Of a stretch of 64,000 nt of DNA, positions 8,005-17,253 are shown piece after piece. Every line of letters begins with the position of its first letter. The stretch's first letter is position 1. The translations under genes and the position numbers were made by a program. The DNA lies in contig NZ_MLFP01000004.1 of NCBI RefSeq assembly GCF_002095465.1, forward strand, positions 62,001 through 126,000, written 5' to 3'. This stretch comes from Pantoea rodasii (GTDB lineage: Bacteria > Pseudomonadota > Gammaproteobacteria > Enterobacterales > Enterobacteriaceae). Below the pieces are notes generated by a model. That model was not told the origin of the DNA and ran no database searches. It worked only from the letters and a program-made list of their open reading frames with translations.

Positions 8005-8703
8005 ATGTTGTCGAAAACGGTGGATGTGATTGCTGCAGCGCTGAGTGAACGCATTGAAAACGGTGAATTTTCCAGCGGACGCTTGCCGGCAGAGCGCAGC
8101 CTGAGTGAATGCTATTCCACCACGCGCATTACGTTGCGTGAAGCGTTGGGCTTGCTGGAAGCGCAGGGCATTATCTATCGCGAACTGCGTCGTGGCTGGT
8201 TCCTCGCGCCGCCGCGTCTGGTGTATAACCCATCGCATCACAGCCATTTTCATGCCATGGCGGCGGAGCAAGGGCGTATTGCCAGCACCGAAGTGATTGA
8301 GGCGCGGCAGGTTCCGGCGCAGCTGGCCATTGCGCGCCACTTAAATCTGCTGGAAGGGGATGGGGTATACCGCATTCGTCGCTTACGGCGCATTGATGGC
8401 CGTGCAGTTTTGTACGTCGAGCATTACCTCAATCCAGCGTTTTTCCCCGGCCTGCTTGACGAAGATCTCACCCGCTCGCTGACCGACCTTTACGATCAGC
8501 GTTACGGCATCCGCTATGGCGGTGCGCGCTTTACCATTCTGCCGGGCCCGTTACCGGCACGCGCGGCACCGGCACTCAATGTCGCCAGCGGAACACCAGG
8601 ATTGCTCATCACCCGCATCAACCGTGACCAATATAAACGCGTCATCGACTGCGACTGCGAATACTGGCGCTATGACGCGCTCTGTGTGGATGTTGTCGTG
8701 TAG
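8005..8703 (+). CDS. GntR/UTRA transcriptional regulator, PhnR-like
   Basis: A 232-residue DNA-binding regulator. The N-terminal winged helix-turn-helix (about residues 5-70, with TTRITLREALGLLEAQG as recognition region) is followed by a UTRA ligand-binding domain. The stretch RRGWFLAPPRL after the HTH resembles PhnR, the regulator of Salmonella 2-aminoethylphosphonate transport, by recall. I chose the ATG at 8005 because GAGG lies 8 bases upstream, whereas an in-frame TTG at 7981 has no such site. It is divergent from the ABC operon and probably controls it in response to its substrate. The psiE gene begins 69 bases after its stop. Confidence 0.85.
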   Translation: MLSKTVDVIAAALSERIENGEFSSGRLPAERSLSECYSTTRITLREALGLLEAQGIIYRELRRGWFLAPPRLVYNPSHHSHFHAMAAEQGRIASTEVIEARQVPAQLAIARHLNLLEGDGVYRIRRLRRIDGRAVLYVEHYLNPAFFPGLLDEDLTRSLTDLYDQRYGIRYGGARFTILPGPLPARAAPALNVASGTPGLLITRINRDQYKRVIDCDCEYWRYDALCVDVVV

Positions 8704-8708
8704 CATAT

Positions 8709-8724
8709 TGTGATTTTGATCACA
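8709..8724. promoter_or_regulatory. CRP-cAMP binding site upstream of psiE
   Basis: TGTGA-TTTTGA-TCACA is a perfect CRP half-site pair with a 6-base spacer, positioned 48 bp before the psiE start. E. coli psiE is known to respond to both PhoB and cAMP-CRP, so the site fits its neighbour. Confidence 0.75.
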
Positions 8725-8772
8725 CTACAGCATGATAGCCCCAGAGAGTTTTGTACTTCGAGGCGCATAAAA

Positions 8773-9183
8773 ATGACAACAAAATCAGCACCGGGGCAAA
8801 TTATTGCTTCGGTATTGCAGTGGGTTCTGAATATTGGCCTGGTGACACTGGCCGTTATCCTGGTGGTGTTTTTAGGGAAAGAGACGATTCATCTCGCCAA
8901 TGTGCTGTTCAGCACCGGTGAGCAGGCGTCTTCTTATCTATTAATTGAAGGCATCGTCATCTACTTCCTTTATTTCGAATTTATCGCGCTGATCGTGAAG
9001 TACTTCCAGTCGGGGTATCACTTCCCACTGCGTTATTTCATCTATATCGGTATCACCGCGATTATTCGTTTGATTATCGTCGACCATAAAAATCCGTTCG
9101 ATACGCTTTATTATTCGGCGGCGATCCTGATCCTGGTCGTCACGCTGTGGCTGGCGAACAGCAATCGCTTAAAGCGCGAATAG
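8773..9183 (+). CDS. psiE: Phosphate-starvation-inducible membrane protein PsiE
   Basis: The 136-residue protein is the same length as E. coli PsiE and very similar across the membrane region, with stretches such as [18 protein letters not shown] and the ending NSNRLKRE. It is a small inner-membrane protein with about four helices and unknown biochemical role, induced by phosphate starvation in E. coli. Translation starts at the ATG at 8773, giving the family length. A start 21 codons earlier would add an unconserved tail. A CRP site precedes it, and the Pho box before the GntR gene could drive a gntR-psiE transcript. Confidence 0.94.
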   Translation: MTTKSAPGQIIASVLQWVLNIGLVTLAVILVVFLGKETIHLANVLFSTGEQASSYLLIEGIVIYFLYFEFIALIVKYFQSGYHFPLRYFIYIGITAIIRLIIVDHKNPFDTLYYSAAILILVVTLWLANSNRLKRE

Positions 9184-9271
9184 CACATCCTCTTCTGGCG
9201 TGGCACAACCGCAGTGCCACGCTCGTCTCTCTGCGCTAAACTAGGGCAACTTTTTCTCCGGAGATGTCCTG

Positions 9272-9790
9272 ATGTCGCATCACGCGCTGCGCCAGTTACT
9301 CGCATTGCATTGGCTGCCAGCCACTTCCCCCATGCTCTCTCCCCCGTTACTTGACTGGTTGCTGGAAGAAGATTCCATGACGCGCCGTTTTGAGCAGCAT
9401 TGCCAGCAGGTCACGGTGGAACTGATTCGCGAGAGCTTTATCCACGCCGATGAGATAGCGTCAGAGGCTGAGTTTCTGCCTGCCGATGAGCAATTTTGGC
9501 TGCGTGAAATTGTGTTGTGCGGCGATGGTGAACCCTGGCTCATTGGGCGTACCGTGGTGCCAGAAAGCACGTTAAATGGCCCGGAGCAGATGTTGCAAAA
9601 CCTCGGCACGCGTCCGCTGGGAAGATACCTGTTTGCCTCCTCTACGCTGAGCCGCGACTTTATCGATCCCGGCCAGGTGGATGATTTATGGGGACGCCGT
9701 TCGCGCCTGCGTTTGTCAGGCAAACCGCTGATGTTAACTGAACTGTTTTTACCGGCGTCGCCGCTTTACCGCACGCTGGCGCAAGGATAA
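9272..9790 (+). CDS. ubiC: Chorismate pyruvate-lyase
   Basis: UbiC removes pyruvate from chorismate to give 4-hydroxybenzoate, the first committed step of ubiquinone synthesis. The 172-residue sequence aligns along its length with E. coli UbiC (165 aa). Shared stretches include LLDWLLxEDSM, [31 protein letters not shown] and the C-terminal [19 protein letters not shown], which carry the active-site region. A GGAG sits 8 bases before the ATG. The gene is immediately followed by ubiA, 6 bases after its stop, as in E. coli. The maltose genes that precede it in E. coli are absent. Confidence 0.95.
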   Translation: MSHHALRQLLALHWLPATSPMLSPPLLDWLLEEDSMTRRFEQHCQQVTVELIRESFIHADEIASEAEFLPADEQFWLREIVLCGDGEPWLIGRTVVPESTLNGPEQMLQNLGTRPLGRYLFASSTLSRDFIDPGQVDDLWGRRSRLRLSGKPLMLTELFLPASPLYRTLAQG

Positions 9791-9796
9791 CGCACC

Positions 9797-10681
9797 GTGG
9801 AAAAAACCTTAACCATGACCAAATGGCAGGCCTATCGCCGCCTGATGCGTATCGATAAACCTATCGGCACCCTGTTGCTGCTGTGGCCAACAATGTGGGC
9901 GCTGTGGCTATCGGGCATGGCCGTGCCGCCTTTGTCTGTGCTGGTGGTGTTTGTGCTCGGCGTCATCGTGATGCGCGCCGCAGGCTGCGTAATTAATGAC
10001 TATGCCGATCGGAAAGTCGATGGACACGTCAAACGCACGGCTTCACGCCCGCTGGCCAGCGGTATCGTCAGCGAAAAAGAGGCCAAAGTGCTGTTTGTGG
10101 TGCTGGGCCTGCTGGCATTCGCGCTGGTACTGACCATGAATCGCATGACCATTCTGCTGTCGTTTGGCGGCCTGGCGCTGGCGTGGGTTTATCCCTTTAT
10201 GAAGCGCTATACCCATCTGCCACAGGTGGTCTTGGGCGCAGCCTTTGGCTGGGCAATCCCGATGGGCTGGGCGGCAGTTAGTGAGTCCTTACCTTTGGTT
10301 TGCTGGCTGGTATTCTTCGCCAACATTTGCTGGACGGTGGCGTACGACACGCAGTATGCGATGGTCGATCGTGACGATGATTTGAAGATTGGCGTGAAAT
10401 CCACGGCGATTTTGTTTGGTCGTTTCGACAAGCTGATTATCGGCCTGCTGCAGTTGGCAACGCTCGGTTTGATGGCCCTGGTGGGCATGATGCTAAATCT
10501 GAACGGTGCGTTCTATTGGTCACTGCTGGTGGCGGGCGGTTTCTTTGTGTATCAGCAAAAGCTGATTGCTCATCGTGAGCGTGACCCTTGTTTCCAGGCG
10601 TTCCTGAACAATAACTATGTGGGTTTGGTGTTGTTTGTGGGCGTGCTGCTTAACACGCAGCCGTTTATTGATGTGTTCTGA
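9797..10681 (+). CDS. ubiA: 4-hydroxybenzoate octaprenyltransferase
   Basis: UbiA is an inner-membrane prenyltransferase that attaches the polyprenyl chain to 4-hydroxybenzoate. The 294-residue protein contains the two aspartate-rich motifs expected: [20 protein letters not shown] near residue 70 and [20 protein letters not shown] near 195, both of which bind Mg-pyrophosphate. Eight or nine hydrophobic helices surround them. Translation most likely starts at GTG (9797), because the resulting N-terminus aligns with the E. coli protein; an internal ATG at 9815 is the alternative. It forms an operon with ubiC and ends at a bidirectional terminator shared with plsB. Confidence 0.95.
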   Translation: MEKTLTMTKWQAYRRLMRIDKPIGTLLLLWPTMWALWLSGMAVPPLSVLVVFVLGVIVMRAAGCVINDYADRKVDGHVKRTASRPLASGIVSEKEAKVLFVVLGLLAFALVLTMNRMTILLSFGGLALAWVYPFMKRYTHLPQVVLGAAFGWAIPMGWAAVSESLPLVCWLVFFANICWTVAYDTQYAMVDRDDDLKIGVKSTAILFGRFDKLIIGLLQLATLGLMALVGMMLNLNGAFYWSLLVAGGFFVYQQKLIAHRERDPCFQAFLNNNYVGLVLFVGVLLNTQPFIDVF

Positions 10682-10696
10682 TTATCTGCACCAATG

Positions 10697-10730
10697 AAAA
10701 GGGCGACCCTTCAACAAGGGTCGCCCTTTT
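10697..10730. terminator. Bidirectional intrinsic terminator, ubiA/plsB
   Basis: AAAAGGGCGACCCTT-caac-AAGGGTCGCCCTTTT is a perfect 15-bp stem with T-runs on both strands, between the convergent ubiA and plsB. Confidence 0.92.
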
Positions 10731-10746
10731 GCATTTACAGGCTTTG

Positions 10747-13169
10747 TTACTCGTGCGTAACCGCGCTTTCGATGGTCAGACGCACATCACTGGTGACCAG
10801 CTCCGCCAGCAATTGCCACATGATGTTGGTGCGTTCCGCATCGGCATCACCCGAATCACTGATGTAGCCTTCATCACGCAGCGACAGCACCAGCGTGGTG
10901 AACACCGCTTTATCGAAGAACTCCGGCGCGTTAATGCCGTGCAACACCGACAGACGCTGCGCCAACGTGCGGCTTTCCTTCTCCAGCGTACCGCGGTTAA
11001 TCGTCGGCTTGGCACTGAGAATCGCAAAGGTGATAGCAAAACGCTGCAGCGTTTCCCGGATACCAGCAGCCAGCAATTGCAACGAGCGGTGACGCACGGG
11101 GTTCATGCGTAATTGACCTTCCTGCTCCGTAATCAGACCTTGCCGCGCCATCTCTGCACAGAGTGCATTCAACAGACCAGGCAGATCTGAGTTATCCCAG
11201 CGCAGGAAAAGCTCACTCTTCAGCATTGGATACACCAGGCTGACCTGACGCAGTAACTCCGCCTCACTGATTTCACGATGCTGCTGCACAATCGCAGCAA
11301 TCAATGATGGCATCACCAGCATGTGGTGAATGTTGTTGCGGTAGTAAGTCATCAGTACTGCCTGCTCGCGCGGCAGAATGATGATGTCGCCAATGCTGTC
11401 TTTTTCAGATTCGAACTTGTTCATGCCCATGGCGTGATCAAGCAGCGCTTCAGCGCTCATGTCTGGAACGGTCGCTTCTGGCGAGTAAGGTACGTTACGC
11501 AGCAGCTGGGTGTAGCATTCGAGCTGCTCGATCAGCTGCTCGCGAGTGAGCGAACGCTGACGTGATGCCAGGAGCGCTGTTACGCATAAGTTCATGGCGT
11601 TGGCAGCACCCGCTTCATTGATGCGCACCATCAAACGTGCCGCGATATCATTCACGGCGGGCGTCATCCAGGCAGGACGCTGTGGCTCGATAGGGTCTAT
11701 CGCATCACGCCATTCCGGGACATTCTTGTTGAGATAGTTCATCAACGGCAGAGGCTCGCCAAAGTTGACGTAGCCCTGGCCAAGATTGCGCAGCTTGCGC
11801 AATCCGCGCACCATCTGCAGGAAACTCTCTTTCTCTTTCGCCGCGCCACGTAACTCTTTGGCGTAAGTGCCCACTTCCATCACGTGTTCGTAACCGATGT
11901 AAATCGGGACGAAAGTAATCGGGCGACTGCCGCCGCGCAGCATGGCCTGAAGTGTCATCGACAGCGTGCCGGTTTTAGGATCAAGCAACCGGCCAGTACG
12001 CGAGCGTCCACCTTCAACAAAATATTCCACCGAGTAACCGCGGCTGAATAATTCACCCAGATATTCGCGGAACACCGTGGCGTAGAGTTTATTGCCCTTG
12101 AAGGTTCGACGAATAAAGAAGGCACCCAGGCGGCGGAAAATCGGGCCGGCTGGCCAGAAGTTCAGGTTAATGCCCGCCGCGATATGCGGTGGCACCAGGC
12201 CCTGGTGATAAAGCACGTAGGAAAGCAGCAAATAGTCCATGTGACTGCGGTGGCAAGGCACGTACACAATCTCATGGCCATCTTGCGCTAACTGACGGAC
12301 GCGCTCGCCGCCGTTGACGTTGATGCCCTGATAAAGTCGGCTCCACAGCCAGCCCATCACGCGGTCAGTCACGCGGATGGCCTCATAAGAGAAGTTAGCC
12401 GCGACCTCTTCCATCATTTCAATGGCGTTCTGTTGCGCTTTCTCATGAGAAATCTTTTGCTCCGCGCTTCGTCTTCAACCGCTTTTTCAATCGCTTTAGA
12501 TTGCAGTAGCTTGTTGAACAGATCCTGTCGGGCAGGCAGACGCGGACCGATCGCTGCCAGACGCTGACGGGCAAAGTGCATGCGCGCCACACGCGCCAGC
12601 TTCTGTGCAATCGTCTTATCGGTACCGTGCTCCGTGGCCATCTGGCGCAGGGAAACGGTAGGCGAGAAGCGCACAAAGCTGTCGCGACCGTGCCACAGAA
12701 TGGCGAAGAATTTCTCGATACCATTCAGGATACGCAGGTGCGGCGTCGCTTCACCCTGAACTTCACGTCCGGGTGCTCGACCAAACATCACCGATACCGG
12801 CAGCATTTGAACGTCGAGTTGAGGGTTACTGCGGTGCAAATCGAGGTAATCGTGAAACAGCTTCACGGACTCCGGATTGGCAACGAAATAGGGGATAACG
12901 CGCGGACCATCGTGGATAAACACGTGGCGCGGCAATAGGGTGCCATCGATCTCTAGCGGGGCCAGCGGATCGGGCAGATCAAGTTTCAGACATTGCGCCC
13001 GTAATGTGAGCAGGTCAGCCTTTGAATCATAGGGCAAAACGTACATCACCGGACGGGTCGGATCGATCCCGTGTTCAGAGATAGGATCGGTCGGAATGAC
13101 CTTACTATTTACCAAAAAAGAGAGTGGTAAATTCAATAGTTTGTAATAAAGTTTACGCCAACCTGACAT
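10747..13169 (-). pseudogene. plsB: Glycerol-3-phosphate acyltransferase, frameshifted in this sequence
   Basis: PlsB acylates position 1 of glycerol-3-phosphate at the inner membrane and starts phospholipid synthesis. Two reading frames together give 807 residues, exactly the E. coli length: residues 1 to about 240 from the start at 13169, the rest from 12417 down. The catalytic HX4D motif ([10 protein letters not shown]) lies in the second part, as do the [11 protein letters not shown] and [11 protein letters not shown]-type regions. The break is at 12455-12458, where four A (minus strand) stand where the protein [15 protein letters not shown] would need five. Since the gene is essential in E. 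coli and both parts are otherwise fully conserved, a base-calling error is more likely than a real pseudogene. dgkA is divergent upstream. Confidence 0.9.
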
Positions 13170-13296
13170 AGACAACTTAAAGCCTCTTGTTAGCAAAGCG
13201 CGGCAAGCATACCAGAAAGCGCAACGAAGATCTGTGGCGACTCCACCTCAGACTGCCCACACATTGACGTCAAAACACACCAAGGGTTCCACTAGC

Positions 13297-13665
13297 ATGG
13301 CAAATAACGTCACCGGTATTCAAAGAATAGTGAATGCAGCCGGTTATTCCTGGCAGGGCCTGCGCGCCGCCTGGCAACATGAAGCTGCATTTCGTCAGGA
13401 AGCGATAGCGGCGCTCATCGCAATTGTGGTGGCCTGCTGGCTGGATGTGGATACCGTTTCTCGCGTATTGATGATTGGCTCGGTGGTGTTGGTGGTAATC
13501 ATCGAAATCCTCAACAGTGCTATCGAAGCGGTGGTTGATCGCATCGGGCAAGAGCGCCATCCCCTGGCCGGACGCGCTAAAGATATGGGTTCAGCGGCGG
13601 TGCTGCTGGCTATCTTACTGGCGCTGTTTGTCTGGATCGCGCTGCTCTGGTCGCATTTGCGATAG
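13297..13665 (+). CDS. dgkA: Diacylglycerol kinase
   Basis: DgkA phosphorylates diacylglycerol to phosphatidate in the inner membrane, recycling the by-product of membrane-derived oligosaccharide synthesis. The 122-residue protein equals the E. coli length and shows the signature EAAFRQE followed by EILNSAIEAVVDRIG and GRAKDMGSAAV, the conserved catalytic segment. Three transmembrane helices are apparent. The ATG at 13297 is chosen because it begins MANNVTG as in E. coli (MANNTTG); an upstream in-frame start would add 21 unrelated residues. It is divergent from plsB and directly upstream of lexA. Confidence 0.95.
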   Translation: MANNVTGIQRIVNAAGYSWQGLRAAWQHEAAFRQEAIAALIAIVVACWLDVDTVSRVLMIGSVVLVVIIEILNSAIEAVVDRIGQERHPLAGRAKDMGSAAVLLAILLALFVWIALLWSHLR

Positions 13666-13727
13666 CCATTCCACATTCGTCAAACCGCTGATTTTTCCCT
13701 CTGTTTTGGTTTTCATTTCGCCAATAC

Positions 13728-13762
13728 CTGTATATACTCACAGCGACTGTATAAACAACCAG
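13728..13762. promoter_or_regulatory. Tandem LexA (SOS) boxes of lexA
   Basis: Two CTG-N10-CAG operators lie just before lexA: CTGTATATACTCACAG (13728-13743) and CTGTATAAACAACCAG (13747-13762). The double operator is the known arrangement for LexA autoregulation in enterobacteria. It should repress the lexA-dinF transcript. Confidence 0.95.
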
Positions 13763-13770
13763 GGGGCGGG

Positions 13771-14385
13771 ATGAAAGCGTTAACAGCAAGGCAGCAGCAG
13801 GTCTATGATCTGATTCGCGACCACATTAACCAGACCGGCATGCCGCCAACGCGTGCGGAAATTGCTGCACAGCTGGGTTTTCGCTCGCCCAATGCTGCGG
13901 AAGAGCATCTGAAAGCCCTGGCGCGCAAAGGCGTCATTGAGATCGTCTCAGGTGCATCACGTGGTATTCGCCTGCTGATGGAAGAAGAAGTATCAGAAGG
14001 TCTGCCACTGATTGGCCGCGTGGCCGCGGGCGAACCGTTGCTGGCCCAAGAACATATTGAAGCGCACTATCAGGTTGATGCGAACCTGTTCAAACCTACA
14101 GCTGATTTCCTGCTGCGCGTAAGCGGTATGTCGATGAAAGACATCGGGATTATGGATGGCGATTTGCTTGCTGTGCATAAAACTCAGGAAGTGCGTAATG
14201 GCCAGGTGGTTGTGGCGCGCATCGACGATGAAGTGACCGTAAAACGCTGGAAAAAGCAGGGCGCTATTGTGCATCTGCTGCCAGAAAACACCGAGTTTCA
14301 GCCGATTGTGGTCGATACCCGTGAGCAGTCACTGACCGTCGAAGGTTTGGCTGTTGGCATCGTGCGCAACGGCGAGTGGCTCTGA
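13771..14385 (+). CDS. lexA: SOS repressor LexA
   Basis: LexA represses SOS genes and undergoes RecA-stimulated self-cleavage. The 204-residue protein has the N-terminal winged HTH ([12 protein letters not shown], then [13 protein letters not shown]) and the C-terminal S24-type protease domain. The cleavage site is Ala86-Gly87 in RVAAGEP, and the catalytic dyad is Ser121 (SGMSMKD) and Lys158 (VTVKRW). Two SOS boxes stand immediately upstream with a purine-rich SD (AGGGGGCGGG). dinF follows 129 bases later and is probably co-transcribed. Confidence 0.97.
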   Translation: MKALTARQQQVYDLIRDHINQTGMPPTRAEIAAQLGFRSPNAAEEHLKALARKGVIEIVSGASRGIRLLMEEEVSEGLPLIGRVAAGEPLLAQEHIEAHYQVDANLFKPTADFLLRVSGMSMKDIGIMDGDLLAVHKTQEVRNGQVVVARIDDEVTVKRWKKQGAIVHLLPENTEFQPIVVDTREQSLTVEGLAVGIVRNGEWL

Positions 14386-14514
14386 TTTCCCTGTGAATTC
14401 CCCCGCTGCGGTTGGCCTCTGGCTGGCCGCAGTCTGATGTTATGATGCGCGCATCGGGCTTCATTCTGCCTGTACGTGTTATCAGGCAGATCTTCGCAAC
14501 AACGGAACGGGCGG

Positions 14515-15837
14515 ATGCGGCTGTTTTCCTCTTCAGATAAAGCATTGTGGCGGCTGGCGCTGCCGATGATCCTCTCTAATATTACCGTCCCTTTACTCGG
14601 TGTCGTCGATACGGCGGTGATTGGCCATCTTGATAGCCCTATTTATCTTGGTGGGGTTGCCGTCGGCACCACCGCGACCAGCTTCATCTTTATGCTGCTG
14701 CTATTTCTGCGCATGAGTACCACCGGATTAACCGCTCAGGCCTTTGGCGCGAATGATAAAACCGCATTGGCGCGCGCATTGACACAACCTTTGCTGATTG
14801 CGCTGGTGGCGGGCGTGCTATTCGTCCTGCTGCGCACGCCGGTGAGCCATGTGGCGGCAACGTTGATGGGCGGCAGCCCTGAAGTGCAGCAGCAGGCGCA
14901 GATATTTATCAACATCCGCTGGCTGAGCGCACCGGCAACGTTAGCGAATTTAGTGATTCTCGGCTGGTTGCTCGGCGTGCAGTACGCACGTGCACCGATG
15001 GTGCTGCTGATTGTTGGTAACCTGGTGAACATTCTGCTCGATCTGCTGTTCGTACTGAAATGGCACTGGGGTGTGGCGGGTGCCGCAGCGGCGACGGCAT
15101 TGGCGGAGTACGTCACGCTGGGCGTGGGTTTGTGGATGGTGGTACGCGTGCTTAAGATGCGCGGTATCTCTTTTAACCTGCTAAAGCAGAGCTGGCGTGG
15201 TGATGCGGCACGACTGTTTCGCCTGAATCGCGACATTATGCTGCGTTCATTAATGGTGCAAATTTGCTTTGCGTCACTCACCATTATCGGGGCACGTCTG
15301 GGACCGGATGTGGTGGCGGTTAACGCGGTGCTGCAGATGTTCCTCACCTTTACGGCTTACGCGCTGGATGGCTTTGCCTATGCTGTCGAAGCCTGTTCAG
15401 GAGAAGCGGTGGGTGCGAAAGATCGCAGTCGCTTATTGCTGATTTGGCACGCTGCCTGTCGGCAAGCGGGTATCGTTGCGCTGATGTTTGCGGTGATCTA
15501 TACCTTCACCGGACCGCAGATCGTTGCGTTACTGACGTCGCTGGAGCCACTGCGAGACATGGCCGATCGCTACTTAATATGGCAAGCGATTCTTCCGTTG
15601 GTAGGCGTCTGGTGTTATCTGCTGGACGGCATGTTTATTGGCGCTACGCGTGGCCGGGAGATGCGTAACAGCATGGTGATGGCGGCAGTGGGTTATGGCC
15701 TGGCGCTACTTGCTCTGCCATGGCTCGGCAATCATGGCTTATGGCTGGCAGTTACCGTGTTCCTCGGCTTGCGCGGAGTGACGCTGTGGTGGGTATGGCG
15801 TCGCCACTGGCGCAACGACAGCTGGTTCAACGCCTGA
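14515..15837 (+). CDS. dinF: MATE-family efflux protein DinF
   Basis: A 440-residue inner-membrane MATE transporter matching E. coli DinF (441 aa by recall). Conserved stretches include SSDKALWRLALPM, DTAVIGHLDSPIYLGGVAVG, LLLFLRMSTTGLTAQAFGA, and WCYLLDGMFIGATRGREMRNSM near residue 370. It has twelve predicted helices. DinF contributes to oxidative and bile stress tolerance in E. coli. The start at 14515 gives the conserved MRLFSSSDKAL N-terminus. It is the second gene of the SOS-controlled lexA-dinF pair. Confidence 0.94.
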   Translation: MRLFSSSDKALWRLALPMILSNITVPLLGVVDTAVIGHLDSPIYLGGVAVGTTATSFIFMLLLFLRMSTTGLTAQAFGANDKTALARALTQPLLIALVAGVLFVLLRTPVSHVAATLMGGSPEVQQQAQIFINIRWLSAPATLANLVILGWLLGVQYARAPMVLLIVGNLVNILLDLLFVLKWHWGVAGAAAATALAEYVTLGVGLWMVVRVLKMRGISFNLLKQSWRGDAARLFRLNRDIMLRSLMVQICFASLTIIGARLGPDVVAVNAVLQMFLTFTAYALDGFAYAVEACSGEAVGAKDRSRLLLIWHAACRQAGIVALMFAVIYTFTGPQIVALLTSLEPLRDMADRYLIWQAILPLVGVWCYLLDGMFIGATRGREMRNSMVMAAVGYGLALLALPWLGNHGLWLAVTVFLGLRGVTLWWVWRRHWRNDSWFNA

Positions 15838-16000
15838 ATAAGCGAAGCGTAACCTACAGATTAATCTGTATTTTTTGCGCTATGCCAATCCACTACTATA
15901 ATTATCTCAAACGGCGCAAATGAGTAGCGCGTTGTGTGGGTGTTTCCGGCTTTTTGTAGGTAAACATCACATCTCACTCAGGATGACGTGGAGGATTATT

Positions 16001-16213
16001 ATGAACAAAGACGAAGCGAGCGGTAACTGGAAGCAGTTCAAAGGGAAAATGAAAGAGAAGTGGGGCAAGCTGACGGATGACGACATGACCGTTATCGAAG
16101 GTAAACGCGATCAGCTTGTCGGTAAAATCCAGGAACGTTACGGCTACGCGAAAGATCAGGCCGAAAGCGAAGTAAAAGATTGGGAAAGCCACAATACCGA
16201 TCACCGCTGGTAA
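16001..16213 (+). CDS. yjbJ: CsbD-family stress protein YjbJ
   Basis: A 70-residue hydrophilic protein almost identical to E. coli YjbJ (69 aa), beginning MNKDEASGNWKQFKGK and carrying the CsbD-type core GKRDQLVGKIQERYGY. The family is abundant in stationary phase and stress, but its molecular function is unknown. GAGGA lies 6 bases before the ATG. Upstream in-frame codons from 15920 would add a 27-residue non-conserved tail and are not used. Confidence 0.95.
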   Translation: MNKDEASGNWKQFKGKMKEKWGKLTDDDMTVIEGKRDQLVGKIQERYGYAKDQAESEVKDWESHNTDHRW

Positions 16214-16280
16214 GTAACCCTATTACGGAAGATGCTCCTACCCGCCGATCACCCGTCGGCACGGCACAAGGAAGTGCCAC

Positions 16281-16801
16281 TCAACCTTTTCGCACCCTCT
16301 TTTTTGTCTCAACTTCATGATCGTGATCGCAGTTATCATGCTGATTACATGCCGCTACCTCAGTACAGTTCACACATAAGCCATGCGCTTCAATCACCGT
16401 GTGACGCAGTGAAAACCCTGCCTGATCGGCTAATCCCGCAATGATTTTTCCACACCATGAGCGTGTTTCTCACTCACTGCCGCACAACCGTCACACACCA
16501 GCATCACTGACGTGTGCGCGGGCTCATCGAAATGGTGGCAAACCACGTAACTGTTGTTCGATTCAACACGATGAATAAAACCCTGTTCCAGCAGAAAATC
16601 CAGCGCGCGATAAATGGTGGGCGGTTTTGCCTGCGGCTCACTCACGCGCAATTGATCCAGCAGATCGTAAGCGCTAATCGAACCATTCTGCTCGGCCATC
16701 AGACGCAGCACTTCGGCGCGTTGAGTGGTCAGGCGCACGCCGCGGTCAAGGCAAAGTGATTCTGCCTGAGTGAGCAGCTGTTCGGGCGTGAGGTTTGACA
16801 T
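16281..16801 (-). pseudogene. zur: Zinc uptake regulator Zur, frameshifted in this sequence
   Basis: Zur is a Fur-family repressor of zinc uptake genes. From 16801 the frame encodes the winged helix DNA-binding domain (RLTTQRAEVLRLM, then SAYDLLDQLR, PPTIYRALDFLLEQGF) and the first metal site (VCHHFDEPAHTSVMLVCDGC). It then hits a stop after GVEKSLRD. One extra A in the A5 run at 16445-16449 (minus strand) restores a frame continuing GVEKIIAGLADQAGFSLRH...EAHGLCVNC... to a stop at 16281, including the second Cys pair and a His-rich tail. The restored protein would be 173 residues (E. coli 171), so the break is probably a sequencing error. Confidence 0.88.
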
Positions 16802-17253
16802 AGGTAATCTCCAGGTTGCAGGCGATGTTATTTTATCACACAAACTTTTACCCTGCTGTGATTGCTTTTTACCCGGATAATGTTCAGGAAAATCTCGTTA
16901 ATCAATAAATTAACTTAACTCTTCGTAGTGGCACGTTTCCTCCTCGCGATTCAGACCTCTCTTTAGATCAGTTATATAGCGTAATTATCACTCTTTTTTT
17001 GCTTTGCAACTCACCGGGTTAGCGGCTAAGGTTCAAAAGGTCTTAAGTAATTTCTGGCATCAATTTAGGCATTGTTCATTTTTCTGCATAACTAAACAGC
17101 AGAATGGTGCATGTGCATCCAATTCTGTGAATAGCAGCGCTATTTCCTTTTAATTCACAGCAATGATGCGTTAGCCAGGGTTCAGAATAGCGGCTAACTA
17201 AACTGTTTCGTTTCTGAGTAATTCAGCGACATTTCAAAGGTGATGGCAGGCTC
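16802..17253. other. Intergenic region between zur and traF-like gene
   Basis: This is 452 bp of AT-rich DNA between divergent genes, with no convincing ORF. Visible structures are an inverted repeat GTTAGCC...GGCTAAC (17171-17197), a small AATAGC-AGC-GCTATT palindrome near 17130, and a similar GGTTAGCGGCTAA string near 17018. They could be operator sites for the outer-membrane protein gene. I recognise no consensus. Confidence 0.4.

Noticed and set aside
12400-12470. Programmed frameshifting in plsB, uvrA or murQ
   Set aside because: No slippery heptamer with a downstream structure fits, the breaks are all single-base losses in runs, and orthologues are in one frame.
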